Origin: Metaphire vulgaris
Taxonomy: Eukaryota > Annelida > Clitellata > Crassiclitellata > Megascolecidae
Assembly (NCBI GenBank): GCA_018105865.1
Contig: CM030845.1
Span: 13,917,390-13,981,389, forward strand
Length of the DNA stretch: 64,000 bases
Direction: 5' to 3'
Positions 10,958 through 22,244 of this stretch are shown in pieces. The notes below the pieces were generated by a model. It worked only from the letters and a program-made list of their open reading frames with translations, did not search any database and had not been told where the DNA came from. Made by a program: the position numbers and the translations under genes. Numbering within the stretch: position 1 is the stretch's first letter; each line of letters begins with the position of its first letter.

Positions 10958-11117
10958 TGTAGGGTGTTAAGCATAAAATCTGAGATGCTAAAGTAGTGAG
11001 GAACTTTAGCCACAAGATGAGCCACAGCATTTAGGATAGATTGCAGAGTGGAGAGCAGGTTTTTGGGAAGACCAAAATAAAGAGAGTTGCAATAGTCTAG
11101 CCTACTAGCAACTAGCG

Positions 11118-11487
11118 TTGTTGGCTCACTTTCCGAGCCCTTTATGACCCACACTGTCCAGAATATCTGAGTGCGCTGGTGCAGCGAACGACGTCAAATG
11201 AGTCGAGAATGAAGCTTCGGTCGAGTCGTCGAGTCCTACTTCTTGTCCCTCCTCCGTCAAAGACCTCCAAGTTTGGAGAAAGGTCATTCTCCAAAGAGAA
11301 TCCTTTACTTTGGAACTCGTTGCCTGACGTTGTGTCGGAAGCTGTCTCTGCGGAATCCTTTCTTAGGAACTTAAAAACACACCTATTTAATATAGGATTT
11401 AACTGATAGAATTATGTCAGAGTGCTTTTGTCGTAGGCCTTAGCCTTGTTTACTGCGCTGGAGAAATTGTCTAGAAATAATAATAAT
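11118..11487 (+). pseudogene. 5'-truncated CR1/L2-like LINE fragment with TAA tail
   Basis: The plus strand reads TTSNESRMKLRSSRRVLLL, PPPSKTSKFGERSFSKENP, LWNSLPDVVSEAVSAESF and LKTHLFNIGF, then the 3' end TTTACTGCGCTGGAGAAATT with TAATAATAATAA. It is nearly identical to 30520-30900, so the two copies are young and of one subfamily. It was inserted in the opposite orientation into the LINE at 9660-11990. Confidence 0.85.
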
Positions 11488-11995
11488 AAAAGTAACAGAG
11501 ATTTGGCTGCAGACAGAGAAAATGAAGAACAAACAACTATGATTTGCCTAAGTTGGTAAAAACAGGATCGAGAGAGTCTAGCAAAATGCTCTTTGAAGGT
11601 CAAGTTACTGTCAAAATACCAAGGTTCTTGATACAATTGGGAAAGAAAGTTTAGGAAAGAGAGAGTTCAGTGAGTCATAGTCAATTTTAGTGTGCAGATG
11701 TTTAGCGCCAAGCCAGATAAGTTGAGTTTTGTCAGGATTTAGTAGAAGTCTATTAGAGAACATCCAATCCCGAAGAGTTGGAATTACATTGTCTACTGAT
11801 TGAGAGAGCTGAGACTGAGAAGAGTGAGGGCCATGTCTGTAAATTTGAATGTCATCACCATAAAGGTGCACAGTGAAACCAAACGAGCTAATTAAAGAGC
11901 AAAGGTCAGCAGTGTAAAGTATGTACAACAGAGGACCAAGCACTGAACCTTGGTGAACACCAAAAGAGACATGAAACCAGTTTGAGCAGGAAATG

Positions 11996-12995
11996 CAATC
12001 AAGTTCCTAGATACCTTGCGCCAGTTTGGTTTAGCACAGCATATACCGGTAACTGAGCCTACGCACATAAAGTTCACATTCTTGACCCTGTTATAAGACT
12101 TGACTGTGATGTTAAAGATATCTGCGTTTATCCACCGACAATTTCTGATCATAGTCTTGTTACCATCAACTTACCGCATCTACTTTCAAAGCCAATATAT
12201 ATGATTCATCAATTACGTGGCCGGAGCTCGATGAACTTGGATCGACTGAGATCCTCACTCGTCACTAGTCCTTTTTGTCAGAATCCCATGACTAATGCCA
12301 ACAAATCAGATACAGAACTCTTTGATCTGTATAGTACCTCACTCTCCAAGATTGTGGATGAACTACTACCGAAAAAGACAGTGAGAGCCAGGCATCGGCC
12401 ACTTATGCCCTGGTTTGACAATGAATGTCGTTGTCTTCAGAGGGAAACTTGTCATTTTGAGAGATGCTACTGGCAAACTTTTCATCCTGATGATTGAAAT
12501 GAATGGATTACATCTGTCAGAAATCTTCATAAAAGCTACAGTTGTACCATCACAAAGAATCGCAGTAGTGGGAAAATCTTGTGCATCAACACACTGGCCA
12601 TCCACGTAAACTCTAGTCAATATTGTCCTCCATACTCGGCAGGCAGCCAAACACAACAGAGATACCAAGCTTAACAGTTGTCAATAATTATCAAGATGCA
12701 GTGTTGGTTAAAATAGACCGAGTGAGTGCTGACACTACTGGAATGCCACAACCAAGCTTCTCATCAACAAACTCGAAGTTTGAAAAATTTAATGAAGTGA
12801 CAGAACTGGAGCTCAGAACAGTCATAAAAACTCTAAACTAAAATGATGTAAACTGGATCCTCTGCCATCATTCATTCTTGTAGAGGTTTTAGATTAATTA
12901 ATTCCATTCCTCTTACTCATGATCAACCGCTCGTTGAAAGAAGGCTGTCTCCCTGACTCCAAAAAAGAGCTAGTCCATGTGAATGTTGACATCTA
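11996..12995 (+). pseudogene. LINE fragment: endonuclease end, linker and start of reverse transcriptase
   Basis: Plus-strand frames give FLDTLRQFGLAQHIPVTEPT and VYPPTISDHSLVTINLPHLL, which is the SDH motif closing an APE-type endonuclease (about 12120-12180). A long linker follows, including PWFDNECRCLQRETCHFERC (12410-12470). Then comes the entry to the reverse transcriptase, DVKLDPLPSFILVEVLD (about 12845-12895) and INRSLKEGCLPDSKKE. The catalytic part is absent. Several frameshifts are present. It abuts the oppositely oriented LINE near 11990. Confidence 0.7.
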
Positions 12996-13061
12996 AAATT
13001 AGAAGCTGACTGTTTCTAGTGGCAATTGATTTTCAAACACTTTGAAATTGTGCAAAATTAG

Positions 13062-15252
13062 TATTAGATAGATAAATAAACTTCTAGGCCCTTTGTGGCA
13101 CCAAAGCGCCGCTGCAGTCAAATAAAACTCTCAAAAATATATGTCTTTAACTGAGATAGAAAGACAGCACGGGATGGAGACACATCACGAAGGTCTGGAG
13201 GAAGAGAGTTCCACACGTTTGGTCCTGCGATCATAAACGACCTGTCTCCCATTTTGGTGAAGTCCTGTGGGAGACAAGCTTCCTTGTGTCATCAGACCGC
13301 AGGTGTGTGCTCCGATTTGTCGAGCGAAGAAGTTGACAATCCTGGATTAGATAATCCGGAGATTCTCGTCGCAAACACTTGTCGACAAGAGAGATCAGTT
13401 TGTAGTTTATCCTCTTTCTAACCGGAAGCCAGTGCAGTTTTTGCAAGATTGGTGTAATGTGTTCATTTCGTCTGGTACCTGTGATCAGTCTTGCCGCCGA
13501 GTTCTGCACCGCCTGGAGACGCTTTATTTGGGCTTCACTGATTTGGAACAGGAGACTATTACAACAGTCCAGCCTCGTACTAATCCAGGCATGGACCAGT
13601 GCTTCAGCGGTATCACTTGACATTGATAAGGCAATCGCTCTTAAGTTTCGCAATTCAAAGAAACATGTCGAGACCAGGTGAGAGACATGATGTGTCATGG
13701 TTAAGTTTTCATTCAACAGGATCCCCAGATTTCAAACTAGCTTCGATCTAAAAATTTGCACCGAGCCCAGATTTATGCTGGTGAAATTTAATTTCTCAAG
13801 ATGAGTTACTACCGAAGCAGATCAATTCGGATTTCTGAGGGTTTAACTTGAGGAAGTTCATGCGAAGCCATTTGTCAATGTCCGATGTACAGGCCGTAAT
13901 TGTATCAGTAGTTACTTCCATTTCATCAGTGCGATGTGAGTGATACAACTGAATTTCATCAGCATAGAAATGAGAGTTCAGGTAATGAGGTCGAATAACA
14001 TCTTCCAGTTCGCTGACGAACAGCACAAACAGTAACGGGCCTAGGATCGAGTCCTGTGGGACACCATATAGCATGTCTCTGGAGTTTGATGAAATGAGTC
14101 ATAGATGACTTTCGATGTCCAATCGGTTGCAATTCCACTAATACCAAATCTCAATTCCAGTCTTGAGATAAGAATCTGATGGTCTATGCAATCAAAAGCC
14201 GCGGACAGATCAAGTAGCAACATCGTTGTCACTTTTCCACTGTATCATAGATGTCCGATAAGATATGAAGAAGCGCAGTTTCGGTCAAGTGAAATTTGCG
14301 ATAGGGAATTCTTCGGGAATAGCCCATGTGATATTAAATGCGAGTGAATCCTGTTTGCAACAATTTTCTCAATGGTCTTTGAGATGAAGGATAAATTTGA
14401 TATAGGTCTGTAATTTGAGAGTTCATAAGGATCCAGGCTTTGTTTCTTCAAGCGAGGAAAAATAATCGATGTTTTCTCGGACGGCGGGAGGTGCGCTTTC
14501 TCTAGCGAGATATTTATCATGTTCGTGATAAAGTTTAGCAACGGATCGAGGAGCTCCTTCAGTAGGAAAGTCGGGATTGGGTCAAGCAGGTTCGATTTAG
14601 TCGGAGAGTCCATTATTAGCTAATGAATCTCCGTTTCGGTTGCCGGTGTAAACACTGATATATCTACTGCCGAAAACGTCTTGGTTATGACTGGAGGAGA
14701 CGAGATTTCAAGATCTTTTCTAATCTTGAGAACTTTGGTATGGAAGAAATCTGCAAAAGATTCCGCATTTAGACTTTCGGTCGATTTTACGAAAGTTTCT
14801 TTTTTCTTTCCAAGATGTTGAGAGGGGGATTTCCATACTTTTGAGGTTGAGTGACCTTCACTTAAAATTCTTTTTTCCAATAATCATCCTTCTTCCTCCA
14901 TAGAAGGTCAAATTTATTTCTCAAAGTTTTGACCCATTCATTTAAATCAGCTTTGGTGCGAGTTCTCTTGTATTTGTGCTCCAAGCGACGACATGTTCTG
15001 CGAGCAGTTTGACATTCATCGTCGAACCATGTCAGAATTGGTCTACAATTTGTTCGGATAATATGTGTAGGAGAAAACTGATCCGCTACGTTCCGTAGCG
15101 TTTCGTTATATAGAGTAAACATCTCTTCGACTCCACAATTGTCAGGGATGTTTGCTAAAGGGCTTTGTTTGATGGCTTCAATTAGCAGTGGCCAATCGAC
15201 CTTACGCCAGCTGCGCACTTCCTTATAGGATGTCGGTGCGATTGTCCGAGGA
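13062..15252 (-). pseudogene. LINE with TAGAT/GATTA-type tail, linker to 3' end
   Basis: The minus strand starts with the linker RPILTWFDDECQTARRTCRR (about 15050-14990) and reaches SNLLDPIPTFLLKELLDPL and ELSNYRPISNLSFISKTIEK. Then come LLLDLSAAFDCIDHQILISR, a GVPQ(D)SILGPLLFVLFVSEL block and FYADEIQLYHS, where YADD has become YADE. The C-terminus is LTMTHHVSHLVSTCFFELRN, HAWISTRLDCCNSLLFQI and LHWLPVRKRINYKLISLVDK. The 3' region GGCGCTTTGGTGCCACAAAG is followed by TAGAT-like units. The same family recurs at 62770-64000. Dead by frameshifts and the altered catalytic box. Confidence 0.85.
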
Positions 15253-15960
15253 AAATCATTATTATTATTATTATTATTAAGACAATTTTTATAGCACTGA
15301 AACAAGGTTAAGTACCAAAATCGAAAGTGCTTTGACAACGCTGACATGTCAATGGTGGACAGAAGATGGCGATGTTGAAGTCCACTCGGATGAAGAAAAA
15401 CAAAACTCGCGACCGAGAAGTCCGGTGCAGTCGTAAGAAGCGGTCTTTCACTGGAGAACTGCAACCACCACAACGTTGTCAGCGCAGAACGGAAGATGTT
15501 GTTGGTCCGCAAGATTGGTAGAAGAATTTCCCGCAAGAAGACCGACGGCGATGGGCAGACCAGAAGATGGACGCCCCAGTCAGTCAGAAGTATTCCCCAG
15601 CGGCGAAATCCAAAAGCAGTCTTCCGAGAGAAATGTTTCGTCACCGATATCAGCGAATCTGACGAAGATTGATTCAACGAAGTCCGGAAAACATCCCTTC
15701 TCGGTCGCGCTGTACCACGCAGCAGCCATTAGCGGCTGACCTTGGCGAGCTTTATACGAACGACGACCGATTCAAACGTTCAGAACGACGTTAAAAAGCG
15801 AAGAACTGCAGAAGACCCTCGAAAAACCACGAGTCGATGCAAAAGTCCGCTCGTAGAACATCGGATAAAGCCAAAACGGCGACGAAATCCGAAGCGCACA
15901 CAAACGTGCGCAGGGCGGCCATGACGGCGCCCACCGGAAATCATGCACCAAGGTAATACA
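15253..15960 (-). mobile_element. Noncoding TAA-tailed retroposon (copy 1)
   Basis: On the minus strand a CpG-rich body (about 15960-15330, with GATTTCCGGTGGGCGCC near its start) leads to GTGCTATAAAAATTGTC and TAATAATAATAA (15280-15254). The 3' end copies that of the CR1/L2-like LINEs, but the body has no LINE protein. A shared block (TCGTCAGATTCGCTGATATC, GGTGACGAAAC) and a similar tail recur at 54340-54756. I infer a nonautonomous element using LINE machinery. A long minus-strand frame runs through the tail into the upstream LINE by chance. Confidence 0.55.
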
Positions 15961-16020
15961 AGAATGATGAGATATAATCAATGGAGGATCTACCTCGATA
16001 GTTACTTTTGGCACTCCTGA

Positions 16021-16099
16021 TTATTATTATTATTGATATAGAGACAACTTTTAGAGCACAGTGAGCCTGGTGAAGGCATGGATGGCAACTGGAAGACAA
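16021..16099 (-). repeat. LINE 3'-end fragment with ATT tail
   Basis: ATTATTATTATTATT followed by AGAGACAACTTTTAGAGCAC is the reverse complement of the LINE 3' end ...TTGTC + TAA tail. Only about 80 bases remain before the plus-strand LINE fragment begins. Confidence 0.6.
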
Positions 16100-16912
16100 C
16101 AGCACCTGCCCCAATCCACCTCGGTCCGGATTAATGGTCACGATATCCATCAAAGCCCCTACGTCAGAAATCTCGGCATCTATAGCGACAATACCGCCCT
16201 TATCCAATAGCTGAGCATTCGACTAAGACGAGGCAACACGTGACAAGCACCATCGCCAGCTGCTTCGCAGCACTGCGGTTGATCAACAGTATACGGAAAT
16301 ATGTCTCTCTTACCGCCCTGAAGACTTTGATCAGCGCCTTAGTACTCACTAAACTTGACTATGATAATGCCACCTTAGCAGGGCTCCCGAAACACCTCCT
16401 CGACAGACTCCAGGACGTACTTCATGCGGCTGCACACCTGATCCATCGATCAAGGAAGCATGATCACATCACGCCACTGATGATCGACCTACACTGGCTC
16501 TCGGTCCCCGAGCGAATAACATATAAGCTGGCAACCCTCGTCTATCGGTGCCTGCATGACATTGGTCTCTCCTATCTCAGGTCCGAACTCCAGAGATCTG
16601 CAGACATAGACAGTAGAAGGCGTCTGCGATCTGGCTCCACTGAAGCATTCCTCTTTCCGCGCACACGCTTTGCCACTGCCAGGGACTGTGCCTTCCCGGT
16701 TACCACAGCAAAAGCCTGGAATCGTCTCCCCATCAGTGTTCAAACATCATCTTCTCTGGAAATATTTAAGAAGCGACTGAAGACTTGGCTGTTAGAGATC
16801 AGCTCCTCTGTTAAATCCTGACCTATATTATTCATGAACTATGTAATGTGTTCAAGCAGTCCTCCTAGGACAATTTACCAAATAAATCTTAACTTTTAAT
16901 AATAATAATAAT
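16100..16912 (+). pseudogene. 5'-truncated LINE C-terminal fragment
   Basis: A 193-codon open frame (16240-16821) reads ALVLTKLDYDNATLAGLPKH, LQDVLHAAAHLIHRSRKHDH, LHWLSVPERITYKLATLVYR and TAKAWNRLPISVQTSSSLEI. This is the ORF2 C-terminal region. The upstream DNA (16100-16240) is the same gene in other frames. A TAA-rich tail lies at 16898-16925. No catalytic domain. Confidence 0.8.
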
Positions 16913-17260
16913 AATAAATAATAAAAGTCAAGGGCACTTAACATATGTCACTTGTATGAAATATTAAACAAGTGAGTCTAAATTCTTCATGAATGTCACA
17001 ACAGATTTAGCTTTTGTAATGTTCTCAAGCAATGAGTTCCATAAAATTCGATTGCTGAGTAGTTGAACGTGACTGCTGGAGTGAATTTGAGAATGGCAAG
17101 ATGTAGACAGGGCAAAAGGGTCATTCAAGGCTCAGTAGGTGAACTGACATCACTTGAAGGTGATGCTTGTATTAGAGACAAGACTGCAATTATCTTCAGA
17201 TGCTCTACTCACAGAACTTCTTTATCGGCAGAGGTGGTCATCTTGTGACAGAAGGGCATA
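16913..17260 (-). pseudogene. LINE C-terminal and 3'-end fragment
   Basis: From the minus strand, codons for FYGTHCLRTLQKLN-like text and a final THLF region are followed by GTGCCCTTGACTTTTATT and TAA units. The DNA resembles 57140-57290 (AACAAGTGAGTCT, TCATGAATG). Heavily decayed; the call rests on the shared 3' end. Confidence 0.5.
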
Positions 17261-18024
17261 TAATCAGTATAAGAATAAAAACCTACTGCAGTAGTACTTT
17301 TGAAAGTACTATGTAAATTCCCGAGACCTTACTCACTTCACTCCTAATGGACACCTGGCTCTTCCACAGTTCTCTCATACCACTAACTACACCATTGATT
17401 GCAGCAAAGCTAGTGAAATAGGGCTATGCAACCTCCCTGCACTCGGCATTCAACTTTACTTTTGCATGTTTGTTGTTCTGTTTTCTTAATCATTTCTATT
17501 TTCTACTATAATTAACAACTATATAATGAATAGCTGTGGATTAATCTACATCGACCGATGCCGATTGTTAAATGGCAGATACCAATTGTCAGTCACTGGA
17601 CTGACTAATTATATTATTGATGTACCGGTACCTCTAGTTTTTCCCTATTGGTAAGCAAGAGTAGAAATCCATTTCAAGAATCATTCTTACTATTCAAGAT
17701 TACTTCAAATGTTTAAATTTAAGCCACTTTGCAAAATTATAAATTGAAACATAAATATGAAATCATGGCATGCAAAATGTAACAGTAGAACATAATAGAA
17801 TATTAAATGGTGCAGGGTAATGAAGTGTCACTAAAATTGAAGGAATAGTAATTGAAAATTATTATAAAATTTGTCACAATGTAATAGTTACGTCATAGTA
17901 GCACCAGGATCTGCAGTCATTTGATTTGTGATAAAGACTGCCACATTATATTCTAAAATACAATAATAATAATAGAAATTAGTAAATTCTATCATAGCCT
18001 CCATTGATTTTAGAGTAAAACTCC
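17261..18024. other. AT-rich unassigned sequence
   Basis: I see no gene, paired terminal repeats or tail here. It is low-GC sequence with stops in all frames. Confidence 0.5.
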
Positions 18025-18807
18025 CAGAGTTGTTAACGAGACTTTTTGAAAAGGTCTCGAGACAAGACCAAGACTTTACCCCTCAGGTCTCGAGACAAGA
18101 CCAAGACTTTGCCCATCTGATTCTATAATTCCAATAGGGGTGCTTGGCTAATGTGCACAGGCCCACTGTAACCTAGTGCGTAAGAAACTGAAGAAAATTT
18201 ATTAACCCTACTAGAAACAAACATTCCACGGTTCCAAAACTTCCACCTACCTTACAAATCCAGATGTAGTTCCTCTGGATTCCATAATGACATTTTTACA
18301 ATGGCAGCATTGCGCCTGCCATTTGTTTTCGTCTTTCGGAATGATGCAGAGCGAGTTAAACGCAAACTAAATGATGCACGGTGTCTTCAACTTCACCCCA
18401 TTTGGGCCATTCCGGTCAGGTATTTCCTTTTCAGACTTTTCCGCCATTAATTCAATTTCATTGCAGTTTAAATTATTGTTGGACACTGACCTGATTATCA
18501 CTAACAATGAAAGCGGTTAATAAAACGGAAACACGGATAACTTCCGGACAAAACATAGACATAAATAATTTGATGAAGTTGCCATTTATCACGGAGAGCC
18601 AGGTCTCGAGTTCTGTGAGAACTCGAAACTTTCCAAAACTCGAGACTTTTGGCTAAAAGTCTCGAGACAAGACCAAGACTTTACCTCTGTGGTCTCGAGA
18701 CAAGACCAAGACTTTGCCCCTGTGGTCTCGAGACAAGACCAAGACTTTCTGTGGGCAAACTCAAGTGCACTCGAGTTCGAGACCGTTGTCTCGAGGTCAC
18801 AACTCTG
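18025..18807 (-). mobile_element. hAT element with AAGACC hexamer arrays and a retained BED exon
   Basis: It has a perfect 8-bp TSD, AAAACTCC (18017-18024 and 18808-18815). Termini are CAGAGTTGTTAACGAGAC and, on the reverse strand, CAGAGTTGTGACCTCGAGAC. Arrays of CTCGAGACAAGACCAAGAC lie at both ends (18045-18110, 18600-18750). The interior carries a BED zinc-finger exon on the minus strand. Transposase domains beyond that exon are missing, so it is an internally deleted derivative. Confidence 0.9.
18251..18383 (-). pseudogene. BED-type zinc-finger exon of a hAT transposase
   Basis: The minus strand reads SLCIIPKDENKWQAQCCHC then KNVIMESRGTTSGFVR. It ends at the splice-donor-like GTAAG|GTAGGTGG, exon end 18251. 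Family knowledge: BED fingers of hAT transposases have Cys-x2-Cys (here C..C in QCCHCK) and a later His pair, usually placed just after TTSNFLRH-like text; the His pair would be in the next, deleted exon. The finger binds subterminal repeats in studied hATs such as Ac. There is a stop upstream and the start was not determined. The exon lies between the two arrays, so it is likely the element's own. Confidence 0.65.
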
Positions 18808-18877
18808 AAAACTCCGTAGGGTATTTGCCTATCAGACATCATATTGATAGTGTGACGTAATTTATGGATGATGCTTT

Positions 18878-19080
18878 TGTTAAATCAAGATCCAGCTGAG
18901 CTTACTGAATACCTTTTAGACTTTTTAAATGCAGAGATACATTTTATTTAAACTGAACTTTATATACATAATTTCTACACAGCAAGAAGAAGAGCATAGA
19001 AGAGATATAAGAATTGCTGAATAGTACTCCACATTAAGTACGTGAGTGAGTGTCTAAAATAATTAATCCAACCAACCAAC
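18878..19080 (-). repeat. Ty1/copia-type LTR (3' LTR of the element to the right)
   Basis: TGTTAAATCAAGATCC starts the plus-strand image, and the stretch ACTGAATACCTTTTAGAC, ACATTTTATTTAAACTGAAC matches 47395-47450. The right boundary is near CCAACCAACCAAC, next to the pyrimidine run CCTCCCTCTGC (a polypurine tract on the minus strand). At about 200 bp it is a short LTR. The right edge is approximate. Confidence 0.7.
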
Positions 19081-20104
19081 CTCCCTCTGCAACAATTCAC
19101 AATGGTGCACAGTTATACATTAATCAAATTGTAAAACTAAATTAACAACAACAAAAATTGTGATAGCTGTTTCAGTTTGAGTCAAATGGCTTAGATAGTA
19201 AGTCCACAGCATTTCTCTGGTTGAACAGTACTTAATTTCATTGTTGCCAGTCTTATATAGTTACCAAATAAAATTATACTTTGTGTCTAGTGCATTGTCT
19301 GCCTGCACAGCTTTTCATCCTGAATTAGTTTAATACAGCTTTGGTTATCTTCAAATTTCACTATCTGATGAACAATGTCCTGGTTTAAATAGCTAAGTAT
19401 TCATTTAATCCAGAGAACTTCCTTGGCTGTTTCAGATAATGCAATGTATTCTGCTTTGGTTAAAGATAATGTTAATAGACTTTTTTTGCTGACCAAATTA
19501 TTTGGGTAGGAAACCGGTATTTGATTTTCTGTCTGAAATGTCACTTGCCGAGTCTGCATCTGTACATCCAATTAGTTGATTGTCATTCTGTTCCAGTAAA
19601 CTTCCAAGTTCTTATCCTTAGTTTTGCTTAAATGTCTGAAAATCCTTCTTACTTCAGTCCAATCAGCTTGTCTTGCATTATCGACACGACAAACTAATAT
19701 TGAGGTACTATGTCCACTTGTCCAGTCTGGAATGTGTGATTAAGTAGAGTAGAGAACTGATTGCTCTTCTATATACTTCTTTATTTTTCATGCTTTCACT
19801 GGATTCTTGTCTCTTTTGATAGCCTGGATCGACAGGAATTTTTGACAGTTTGCTGTCTGTTAAGTTTGATTCCTTTCAATGGAATTTTTCTGGTATAATA
19901 GTTTCATCACTGTCTTGTTCAACCTGAATTCCAAGATAACAACTGATATTTCCTAGATCCATCATGACAAATTCTTTGTTCGTGTCTCTTTCAAAACATA
20001 GCACTGTCTGGACTAGCCACAATAAGATCAACATGAATGGAAATGTACATCCACTCACCTTTATGCTGCTTTGAGTACAAGCAGTTATCATTTTCATTCT
20101 GTTT
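19081..20104 (-). pseudogene. copia pol, end of reverse transcriptase and RNase H
   Basis: Minus-strand text includes NENDNCLYSKQHKGEWMYI then SIHVD-LIVAS near 20095-20010, which is the copia reverse transcriptase just before and at the YVDD box (one D lost). It continues NKEFVMMDLGNISCYLGIQV and EQDSDETIIPEKFH (19950-19880). Near 19440 there is LTKAEYIALSETAKEVLW, the copia RNase H TEAEY block. Stops and shifts are frequent. The upstream half of the gene is at 24852-25058, across two insertions. Confidence 0.8.
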
Positions 20105-20542
20105 GAAATTGTTCTTCATCATCATTTGTCATCTTCATATCTGAAGGTTGACGGTCATGAGTTGTTTCCACTTCGTTCTGTCTTCAGCAATCCTTTTTGG
20201 TCTTCCGTAGTTCTTTTCCTGTATGTGTTCCTTAACGTCGTCCAGCCAGTCTCTTCTAGGTCTTCCTCTGGCCCTGTTTCCCTCATATCTGCCCTCTAAT
20301 ATGACTTTTGCTTGTTCTGTGCTTGAACCCCGCATTATGTGTCCAGCATACTGTGTTTTCCTGTTTATAATTTCTGTCAAGAGTTGTCTCTTTTCTCCAG
20401 TTTTCTTTAGTACCTCTTCATTTGTTATTCTCTCTTGCCAGCTAATTTTCAAGATTCTTCTGAAGCACCACATTTCAAAGGCCTGTATTTTATTTTTCAA
20501 CAGCTTTGTTAGAGTCCAGCATTCACAGGAGAATGTGATAAC

Positions 20543-21793
20543 CTAGTATACATAGCATCTCAGGATTCGTAGTTTTAGTGTTAGGTCTAGGTTTCTTCTT
20601 AGTAATTCTTTTTGCTGCCAAAAGGCTTCTTTGGCCATAGCAATTCTGGCGTTTATGTCTCTTGTACATCGTCCGTTTTCTGTTATGAAACTGCCCAGAT
20701 ATTTGTATTCCTTTACTTGTTCCAACTTAGTGTTATCAATTGAGATGTTGTGTTTCTCATTTTTGTGTTTGCTTACTATCATCGTTTTTGTTTTCTTTCT
20801 GTTAATTTCTATCCCGTATTCTTTGCTTTTTTCGTTTAGCTTGTTAATTATGAGTTGGAGGTCTTCCTCTTTTTCTGCAAAGATTACCGTATCATCTGCA
20901 TATCTGAGTATGTTATAGATTGTTCCATTGATTTTCATTCCAGGAGTTTGTTCTAATGCTTCCTTTATTAATAGCTCTGTATATAGGTTAAATAGTAAAG
21001 AGGATAGTATGCATCCTTGTCTGACTCCTTTTTTTATTTGCATCTTCTCGGATTCCTCCTCTTTTATTCTTATGGTGGCGTATTCATTCCAGTTTAAGTT
21101 ACAGATTAAATTTTGCTCCAGTTTTGGTATTCCTGCCCACTGTAGTGTCTCCAATAACTTTTGATGATTTATTCTGTCGAATGCTTTTTTATAATCGATG
21201 AAGCATATGTGTAATTTCTTTCCCATTTTTTGGGCGTTTTCGCAAAGTATCCTTAATTGAAAGATGGCATCTCTGGTTCCCTTGCCTTTTCTGAAACCCA
21301 GTTGATTTTCTGATAATATTGATTCTGCTAATGGTGTGATTCTGTTCTTTATTACTTGTAGTAAGATTTTAGATGCATGCGATATCAAGCTTATAATTCT
21401 GTAGTCGTCGCAGTCTTGTGCTTTGTTTATCTTTGGAATTGGGACGAATATGCATTTTAAGAAATCCTCCGGTATGTCTCCTGTTTTATATATTATGTTT
21501 ATTAGCTCTGTGATTATTTCATATCCTGCCGGTCCCAAGTTTTGTATAAGTTCTGCGCAAATTCCATCTTCTCCAGTTGCTTTCTTTTTGGGTAATTTCT
21601 TTATAATCTGTCTTATTTCTTCTTCAGTTATAATCGTTTCTTCCTTTGAGTGATTAATTTTTGGAATTTCTCCTCTGTTGTCATTGTACAAGGTTTCGAC
21701 GTATTCATTCCATCTGATCAGTACGTCCTCCTTTTTTACCAGTAATTTTCCATTCTTGTCTCTGATAACGTGGTTTGGGTTGTTTCTCTGCAT
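20543..21793 (-). CDS. RTE LINE reverse transcriptase domain (416-codon open frame)
   Basis: Domains in order: KKLPKKKATGEDGICAELIQ (fingers, about residue 70), ENQLGFRKGKGTRDAIFQLR (165), CFIDYKKAFDRINHQKLLE (catalytic Asp, 197), KKGVRQGCILSSLLFNLY (260) and ILRYADDTVIFAEKEEDLQL (YADD, 294). Then come GIEINRKKTKTMIVSK and KEYKYLGSFITENGR. The key aspartates are present. The frame stops at the end of KLRILRCYVY, after which the C-terminal part (20500-20135: EMWCFRRILKISWQERITNE, NRARGRPRRDWLDDVKEH) is in another frame. Upstream linker MKQPWITTEILNKMEERKKH is at 22024-21815. Confidence 0.85.
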   Translation of the reverse strand: MQRNNPNHVIRDKNGKLLVKKEDVLIRWNEYVETLYNDNRGEIPKINHSKEETIITEEEIRQIIKKLPKKKATGEDGICAELIQNLGPAGYEIITELINIIYKTGDIPEDFLKCIFVPIPKINKAQDCDDYRIISLISHASKILLQVIKNRITPLAESILSENQLGFRKGKGTRDAIFQLRILCENAQKMGKKLHICFIDYKKAFDRINHQKLLETLQWAGIPKLEQNLICNLNWNEYATIRIKEEESEKMQIKKGVRQGCILSSLLFNLYTELLIKEALEQTPGMKINGTIYNILRYADDTVIFAEKEEDLQLIINKLNEKSKEYGIEINRKKTKTMIVSKHKNEKHNISIDNTKLEQVKEYKYLGSFITENGRCTRDINARIAMAKEAFWQQKELLRRNLDLTLKLRILRCYVY

Positions 21794-22244
21794 GTTCAGT
21801 TCCTTGATTTTTTTTTATACTAGAGGGTTGTGTTTTTTGTCTAACTCTTCTATTTCCTTGCACTTCTCATTGATAAACTTGTTTTTTGTGTCTCTGCACA
21901 TTTTCTGTATTTCATGTTTTAGTTGTAAATACGTTTGTTGCAATTTGTCAGAATCCTTATTTTTATGCTTCTTCCTTTCCTCCATTTTATTCAGTATTTC
22001 CGTTGTTATCCATGGCTGCTTCATGTGTTGTTCTTGCTTTCCGCATAAGTTGTCTGCTACCTCTGTTATGCATTCTTTTAGCTGTTTCCAGATTATCTTT
22101 TGGTCCTTTTCTTTCTTTGTGTCTTCCAGTTTTTCGTTTGTAGCCCTTTCGTATTTTTCTTTGATAGATTGATCCTTTAATTTGTCATGTTCCAGCTTTC
22201 TTGTGTTTTTCTTTTAATTTGTTTCAGAGATATTTGTTTCAAAG

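Larger units (their letters stand above)
9660..11990 (-). pseudogene. CR1/L2-like LINE interrupted by three younger insertions
   Basis: Read on the minus strand, 11943-11488 gives GPLLYILYTADL, a variant catalytic box LYGDDIQIY and LLNPDKTQLIWLG, then FKEHFARLSRSCFYQLRQI. A plus-strand LINE fragment intervenes (11118-11487). 11117-10958 continues with LVASRLDYCNSLYFGLPKN and ends at FMLNTL. Removing the Harbinger-like MITE (10531-10957) restores LNTL-HWLPISD. Removing the hAT MITE (10045-10505) leads into ITELFKSPSSTANHLL, DRKNVYVPRSRSALTQHRAF and GPFLWNALNPSIRAS (about 10000-9740). The continuity shows one ancestral copy. No TAA tail is seen at 9660. Dead by insertion and stops. Confidence 0.85.

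Noticed and set aside
15254..15677. A continuous 271-codon minus-strand gene (15677-14862)
   Set aside because: It runs by chance from a noncoding retroposon through its TAA tail (a poly-Asn run) into a LINE linker; no single protein family covers it.
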